Source of the DNA: a virus
Direction: 5' to 3' (one strand)
DNA length: 24,170 nt
Virus record (IMG/VR): IMGVR_UViG_3300025417_000089
Location: 1 to 24,170 of that record
Shown here: positions 20,049-24,170 of the stretch, in pieces
Numbering within the stretch: the stretch's first letter is position 1
How the letters are laid out: every line of letters starts with the position of its first letter
Notes under the pieces: generated by a model
Databases searched by the model: none
Told to the model about the DNA's origin: nothing
What the model saw: the letters and a program-made list of their open reading frames with translations, nothing else
Translations under genes and position numbers: made by a program

Positions 20049-21128
20049 TCAGCCTCTCGAATTTAATAGTTGAACGAGGTCATTGATAGACCCGCCACTC
20101 CTAGCATTAATTGTAGTATCTTGTACAGGATTTAGCGAATTTACTTGGTCAAATAGCTTGGCCAAATCTATTTCGTTCATCTTTCCAATTGTTGCTGATG
20201 GAGCTTTTACAGTAGGCATACTGGGTAATGCCAAAGGATTGGTAACTGTTTGACCTGAAGCATTCATTGGACCAGTAGGAACAGCCAAAGGATTTACTGT
20301 AGTCGATGCCGTATTTGTAGCTGTGTTCGATGCAGGTGTTGTCGATGTATCTACATTTGTTGACGATGTATCGGTATTAGATGCTGTGTTACTGCTGTCG
20401 ACTGCAGATGAATTGGTCGTTGGTTTGGTGGCCAGAATAGTAGGGTCAATGGTATTAATGACTGTTTTGGTCAAATTCAATACCTTTGGATCTACTGCTC
20501 CAGTAATGTTATTCAAAGCACTGACAACGCCAGCCATGTCGCCTTTTTGGTAAGCGGTGTAGGCATTGGCTACGCTGAGAGCGGTTTTAACGTCAGAGCT
20601 GGCATCAGCAATCTGAGCAATACTACTGAGCATTCCAGCTACGTTACCAGTCTGTACAGCATTAACAGCGCCTACAGCAGTCTTGGCAGTGGATAGCCCA
20701 CTGGACAATGTAGCTGGATCAATGCCAGTTACATCACTTAAAGCAGACGAAGCACCGGGTAAACCACTAGCAGCTGTGGCTATATTCAAAGCCGTACCTA
20801 TATTGATAGGCTTACCACTAGCTAATGATTGAGCAGCATTTACCCCAGCAATAATAGGAGCAGCTCCAGGAATCATGACAGAAGCCACAGATTCAATCAA
20901 AGGAATGCTATTGGCAATACTACCAAAGAAGCCACCACCACCGGTTGTCCTGGACGGAGCTGTTACGCCTGACTGGTAATAACTATTAATATCTGCATCG
21001 CTCATGCCTGCCGCTTTAGCATTGGCTATAGCATCTTGTACACCAGGATCGGTAGCAGGATCCCTGCCATTCATTACAGCATCAACGGTCTTTTGATAGA
21101 CAAGCAGGACTGGACTTGATGCTGGCAT
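20049..21128 (-). CDS. Ala/Ser/Thr-rich virion-associated protein (359 aa)
   Basis: Starts in a TAATG overlap with the previous gene's stop. Features: a short helical start (VYQKTVDAVMNGRDPATDPG), a Gly patch (TTGGGGGFFGSI, 60-71), then hydrophobic small-residue helices (VASVMIPGAAPIIAGVNAAQ) that could contact membranes, repeated Ala/Val helices, and a Ser/Asn/Thr low-complexity stretch (about 235-285) containing the imperfect palindrome copy; the end is INDLVQLLNSRG. No family is recognised with certainty. Position among ejection-type genes and composition suggest an internal virion or tail-tip component. Confidence 0.65.
   Translation of the reverse strand: MPASSPVLLVYQKTVDAVMNGRDPATDPGVQDAIANAKAAGMSDADINSYYQSGVTAPSRTTGGGGFFGSIANSIPLIESVASVMIPGAAPIIAGVNAAQSLASGKPINIGTALNIATAASGLPGASSALSDVTGIDPATLSSGLSTAKTAVGAVNAVQTGNVAGMLSSIAQIADASSDVKTALSVANAYTAYQKGDMAGVVSALNNITGAVDPKVLNLTKTVINTIDPTILATKPTTNSSAVDSSNTASNTDTSSTNVDTSTTPASNTATNTASTTVNPLAVPTGPMNASGQTVTNPLALPSMPTVKAPSATIGKMNEIDLAKLFDQVNSLNPVQDTTINARSGGSINDLVQLLNSRG
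20392..20407. repeat. palindrome, copy 4 (one mismatch)
   Basis: CTGCTGTCGACTGCAG differs from the 16-mer at one base (T for A). It lies in the low-complexity Ser/Asn/Thr region of the 359-residue gene, read on the minus strand as SSAVDSS. Confidence 0.8.
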
Positions 21129-21478
21129 TAAACCGCCTCCCCACCACTAATGGTAATGGTCAATCCAGTGTTAGATGCTTTTGCAGATATGAAAGAACTC
21201 GTGGGTAAAACCTGTACCCCAACATAGGAAAAAGTACTATTTGCCGCTACTGTCTGAGAATAGAACAAAGCATTTTGTGTTCCTGCGCTAAACGTGGCCG
21301 GCACAATATGCAAGTTAAACGTAAGCGATCCACCTGTAGTATTACAAACATCGATCTGTTTTAAGTACGTACGGGTAGGCGTATTTGGATTGGTGGGTAC
21401 GGTATACAGCGTAGCATAGCTGGTCGTTAAAGCAGCCTGCGCAATCTGTACTGGCGTGACGTTCTGATAATTAGCCAT
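21128..21478 (-). CDS. small beta-rich virion protein (116 aa)
   Basis: The open frame extends to 21493, but ATG 21478 overlaps the upstream stop as TAATG and gives MANYQNVTPVQIAQAALTTS, so it is preferred. The body is beta-sheet-like: TYLKQIDVCNTTGGSLTFNL, HIVPATFSAGTQN, ALFYSQTVAANSTFSYVGVQ, with the end GLTITISGGEAV. I recall near-identical architecture (ITPVQxAQAALTTxYxTLY; DICNTT; SGGEA end) in small proteins next to head-tail genes of many podovirus-like phages, with no proven function. It is probably a decoration, capping or tail-associated subunit. Confidence 0.75.
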   Translation of the reverse strand: MANYQNVTPVQIAQAALTTSYATLYTVPTNPNTPTRTYLKQIDVCNTTGGSLTFNLHIVPATFSAGTQNALFYSQTVAANSTFSYVGVQVLPTSSFISAKASNTGLTITISGGEAV

Positions 21479-21660
21479 TAAACCCCCAACCAAATCAATG
21501 TTTGATTAGTCGATACTTGATTGCTAATCACTTGATTTACATTATCATTACTCGTAAAGTACAAACGTAATACTTTAGTTAAAGTGTCAATGTATGCTTG
21601 ATCATATTGCTTAGGAGGCAATGGTAAGTTAGGAGATACATTAATGACTGGAATGCTCAT
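21478..21660 (-). CDS. small phage structural-region protein (60 aa)
   Basis: A 60-residue protein with a Pro-rich start (VSPNLPLPPKQYDQAYIDTL) and a single helix, then an Asn/Ser/Gln-rich end. The LPLPPxxYDxxY beginning is familiar from small proteins beside head-tail genes in other phages; function unknown. It starts in an ATGA overlap with the 637-residue gene and ends in a TAATG overlap with the next one. Confidence 0.7.
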   Translation of the reverse strand: MSIPVINVSPNLPLPPKQYDQAYIDTLTKVLRLYFTSNDNVNQVISNQVSTNQTLIWLGV

Positions 21661-23570
21661 GTGTTACCCCTTCTACCATCTTGTTGTAGATCAATCCTAG
21701 GCGTACCCAACTGCCACTGTAGATTCAGCTGATTGCCTTCAATCTGGAATATCATCTGGCGTCCACGAACACGGATAAATACCTGTCCTGTAAACTGCTC
21801 AATGGGCGCTGTAGCCGTTCTATTGATCGTGGCTATATTTGTACCACCTTCTGATTGTGGCACGTTATAGCCCGATCCTGAGTTCTGCATAGGGATCAAA
21901 GTCATGGTGACTTGGGGATTGGATGCCGTTGATTTTCTAAACGTCACGTCAGGAAGAATACGTCTAACAAATCCAAAATGATCTCCATCTTGGATATCAA
22001 ATTCTGCTGACTGGATATAAGAATCCATAGCATTATCTGTACCAGTTGTGTTGTCGTTTAATCCATACTCATGGTATACAAGCGTATTGTTATACGTCGC
22101 AGCGATAGGATAGGTCAATTCTGTAGAATCAATCCAAGCTGTTCTACCCATTTGTCCGTAATACCAAATGTCATCTTGATAGTTGTATACAACATAGCTA
22201 TCAATAGAAGTACTATTTGAAGAGCAATAGAACCACCATACTTCATTGAATCCTTCATTGGTTCCAGAGAATATCTGTTGACTTTGTGATAGATTGATAT
22301 TGGCAAAGATGTACTCACGCAAGTCACAGCGCAGTGTAGAAGTCGTACCGTTGTACTTGTAGAACTTGTCAATACCCATCCAATACGTAGTACCAGCCGC
22401 TAACACAGCAGCATTCTGACTAAGTATAGAAATATTATCTCCAACAATATTAGAACCCCAAACTCCAGGAGTTCCTATATATTGGAAGGAATATACTGAT
22501 GTATCTGTAAATACAATAATCTCTTGCCTATTTTGTACACAACTGATGATCTGGGAACCACGTGATAACCTAATGTCACCCGCTTGATTGGTTGCCGCAG
22601 GCGTCCACATGGTCACTGATTCTTGATCTGACCAACGTACAAGCATAGGATCTTGAGTGCTGGTTCCCAAAGCGTTAGTGCCAAATGCAAAGACAAAGCG
22701 ACTAGCATCGGAGACAAACACAAAATTAGCAATAGTCGGTACATCTGAAGCTCCCGACAAAGTGGAAATGTTAACTGCTGGGCTAGATATACTTGAGCTA
22801 TAGGCCCAATAATAAATACCACCACCTCTAGGACAGAAGATTAAATCCTGGCCAAAGTTAGACTGGCTCCAAAGTCTCAAGGCTATGGTAGTGGTAACAC
22901 CTGTACCCCAAGGACCAGCTCCCCATGTTCCAGTTCCCCAACCAAATAATGGGATTTCAATAGCAGGACCTGTATTGATTTGATATGTAGCGGTAACAGT
23001 ACCACCACCTGGAGATCCAGAGGCATCAGTTGAATTGGCCGTAGCAGTAGCAACAAACGTATAAGTGTTAGCGTTTAAAACTGTAATTTGATATTGTTGA
23101 TTAAGAACACCAGCAGTGATATTTCCACCTAATCCTGTAGCGCCACTAAATGTTACAAAGTCACCTGTGACTGCGCCATGTGCAGTAGCCGACACTGTAA
23201 TCGTTGCCTGGCCATTAATTGCCGTAAATGGATTGGTTAAAGTTGCGGTTCCACGTATAGGAGTGATATCAAAATAAGTACCATTTTTACTAATGTAGAA
23301 CTTTAAATTAGTACCAACTCCAATTAAACTTGTACCATCTAATGCCGCCCAATTGAATAAAGAACGGCAGATACCTAAATAAGTGCCTGTGCTATATGGA
23401 TACCATCCACCAATCTTTTCTGGGAATCCTTGCCTAAATCTTACATTTTGAGACGCATACCAGCCAGCAGTGATCTGGAAATTAGGGTTGACTGTACCTA
23501 CCAGTTCAGAGGTATATTGGGTTTGTTCCCGATTAACACCGGGCCTGAATCTGATGGCTTGTAATGGCAT
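21657..23570 (-). CDS. propeller-like head-tail stabilisation/tail nozzle protein, P22 gp10-like (637 aa)
   Basis: A largely beta-stranded protein. The start MPLQAIRFRPGVNREQTQYT and the block GWYASQNVRFRQGFPEKIGG (36-55) match a common phage family whose members resemble P22 gp10 (packaged DNA stabilisation) or the tail nozzle. Repeated strands with W and G follow (WGTGTWGAGPWGTG, about 211-224). Residues about 113-200 are a separate Thr/Ala/Gly-rich beta module (ATITVSATAHGAVTGDFVTF) that looks inserted. Bulky strands such as FVFVSDASRFVFAFGTNA and a QxxWQLGTPRIDLQQDGRRG end support a beta-propeller. Family is inferred from motifs; exact role is uncertain. Confidence 0.75.
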   Translation of the reverse strand: MPLQAIRFRPGVNREQTQYTSELVGTVNPNFQITAGWYASQNVRFRQGFPEKIGGWYPYSTGTYLGICRSLFNWAALDGTSLIGVGTNLKFYISKNGTYFDITPIRGTATLTNPFTAINGQATITVSATAHGAVTGDFVTFSGATGLGGNITAGVLNQQYQITVLNANTYTFVATATANSTDASGSPGGGTVTATYQINTGPAIEIPLFGWGTGTWGAGPWGTGVTTTIALRLWSQSNFGQDLIFCPRGGGIYYWAYSSSISSPAVNISTLSGASDVPTIANFVFVSDASRFVFAFGTNALGTSTQDPMLVRWSDQESVTMWTPAATNQAGDIRLSRGSQIISCVQNRQEIIVFTDTSVYSFQYIGTPGVWGSNIVGDNISILSQNAAVLAAGTTYWMGIDKFYKYNGTTSTLRCDLREYIFANINLSQSQQIFSGTNEGFNEVWWFYCSSNSTSIDSYVVYNYQDDIWYYGQMGRTAWIDSTELTYPIAATYNNTLVYHEYGLNDNTTGTDNAMDSYIQSAEFDIQDGDHFGFVRRILPDVTFRKSTASNPQVTMTLIPMQNSGSGYNVPQSEGGTNIATINRTATAPIEQFTGQVFIRVRGRQMIFQIEGNQLNLQWQLGTPRIDLQQDGRRGNT

Positions 23571-23584
23571 GGCTTATTCTCTCA

Positions 23585-24170
23585 TTAGGCGCTTAAAACG
23601 GCAAGGGTTTTAGCTGTCAATTGTATGCGTTCGTTAAGCCCAAATAGACCGCCATTGATACGCTTACATAGCCCCTCTTCATTACCTGATTCAGCCAGTT
23701 GGTTGCATCCATGCGTAGCCCAAAACCATCCCCCACTCATGGCCGCATACATAGGTGTTTTTACTAAGTCTGGGTTCTTCACAAAATCCTGACCAAGAGC
23801 TTGTCCGCAGTGCCAGTAGTTATCGTGAAAGGTAAGCTGAATTGTCCCTCTTCCTCGGTACAAGTACCCGTCCCCACTTGCTTCATTCCTGTTCCCTCCC
23901 CTAGAGGCGTAAATGCGGTTGGCAATCTTCTGGGGATTGTGGGCAAAAAGGGCATACTCTTCTGGCTTGAAGTGTGTATGGAAGAGAGCTTGAAGGGTTT
24001 CTGCTCTATAGTTGAGATTCTCTTCCAGTGTGCGGAAGTGGTTGCACTCGTGTGAAAGCTGTCCGATAAATGCGGCCTGCTCTTTGACGGTAAAAATGCT
24101 GAACTTTTGGATCGTTGCATTGAGTGGCTCTACCCATTCTGGCCCAATCTGTAGGGCATGAAGTTTTTCT
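23585..24170 (-). CDS. glycoside hydrolase family 19 endolysin, N-terminus beyond the window
   Basis: Reading from the window edge gives 194 residues without a stop, so the start lies past 24170. Motifs match GH19 chitinase-like lysozymes: FIGQLSHECNHFRTLEENLNY, with the HE pair at visible residues 40-41 supplying the likely catalytic Glu; KIANRIYASRGGNRNEASGD; the family core GYLYRGRGTIQLTFHDNY; and FWATHGCNQLAESG near the end. It cuts cell-wall peptidoglycan for lysis. A frame beginning at 23863 is only an internal TTG. No signal peptide can be judged. It is followed 14 bases on by the propeller-like protein gene, so it is transcribed with the structural block. Confidence 0.88.
   Translation of the reverse strand, partial: EKLHALQIGPEWVEPLNATIQKFSIFTVKEQAAFIGQLSHECNHFRTLEENLNYRAETLQALFHTHFKPEEYALFAHNPQKIANRIYASRGGNRNEASGDGYLYRGRGTIQLTFHDNYWHCGQALGQDFVKNPDLVKTPMYAAMSGGWFWATHGCNQLAESGNEEGLCKRINGGLFGLNERIQLTAKTLAVLSA

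Noticed and set aside
23585-23863. A stand-alone 92-residue lysin starting at 23863
   Set aside because: That start is an internal TTG. The same frame continues without a stop to the window edge and contains the N-terminal GH19 motifs.
1-24170. CRISPR arrays, insertion sequences, integrase or attachment sites
   Set aside because: No regularly spaced repeats, transposase or integrase motifs, or flanking direct repeats were seen. The dispersed palindrome is too short to be an insertion sequence.

Overview
The window is part of the genome of a tailed, probably podovirus-type bacteriophage. The evidence is a leftward block of virion and ejection-type proteins, a GH19 endolysin, a compact recombination module (RecB-like nuclease, ERF annealing protein, short SSB-like protein, Ref-like HNH nuclease) and runs of very small genes with ATGA or TAATG overlaps. 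Shine-Dalgarno sites of the AGGAG type and the protein families suggest a Gram-negative host. Resemblance to families common in freshwater betaproteobacterial phages is an impression from memory, not a database result.

Layout. (1) 1-1812, minus strand: an operon of nine small genes (one cut by the window edge), nearly all translationally coupled. It includes two single-helix membrane peptides of 23 and 36 residues, and three genes sharing an MT-x-(D/E)EII start. It is read from a promoter/operator near 1837-1870. (2) 1871-2849: almost 1 kb without a credible gene, unusually rich in perfect stem-loops. It holds a hammerhead-ribozyme-like element, a compact pseudoknot followed by nine U residues, a tRNA T-arm look-alike and a 20-bp perfect palindrome. 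The signals favour minus-strand transcription. The size, density of structure and phage context recall large ornate phage RNAs such as GOLLD, but family membership is not shown. (3) 2850-3137, minus: a small PD-(D/E)XK nuclease with its own terminator. (4) 3158-8774, plus: a strong promoter, then RtcB RNA ligase, an SPFH/band-7 membrane protein, two small unknowns, the recombination genes, an unknown, a ribbon-helix-helix protein, a zinc-finger ORF and the Ref-like nuclease. (5) 24170-8771, minus: late genes running leftward (endolysin, propeller-like head-tail protein, three small or medium virion genes, a 1242-residue and a 656-residue repeat- and Pro/Ala-rich protein, and a 1854-residue polyvalent protein with a ParB-like domain, an HELIH metallopeptidase motif and a C-terminal LPD38-like region). 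The plus and minus blocks meet stop-to-stop at 8771-8774 with no room for a terminator.

How it may work together. The nuclease, ERF, SSB-like and Ref proteins would process and anneal phage DNA ends. The late block builds the particle and probably supplies proteins ejected with the DNA. The most unusual part is the ribozyme-like RNA beside rtcB: a hammerhead leaves 2',3'-cyclic phosphate and 5'-OH ends, the substrates that RtcB joins. A ribozyme-ligase RNA system (for example a circularised phage RNA) is therefore a testable hypothesis. RtcB repair of host tRNAs cut by defence nucleases is the conventional alternative. A 16-bp palindrome (CTGCAGTCGACTGCAG, exact or with one change) occurs four times: inside the RNA locus and in frame in three unrelated genes.
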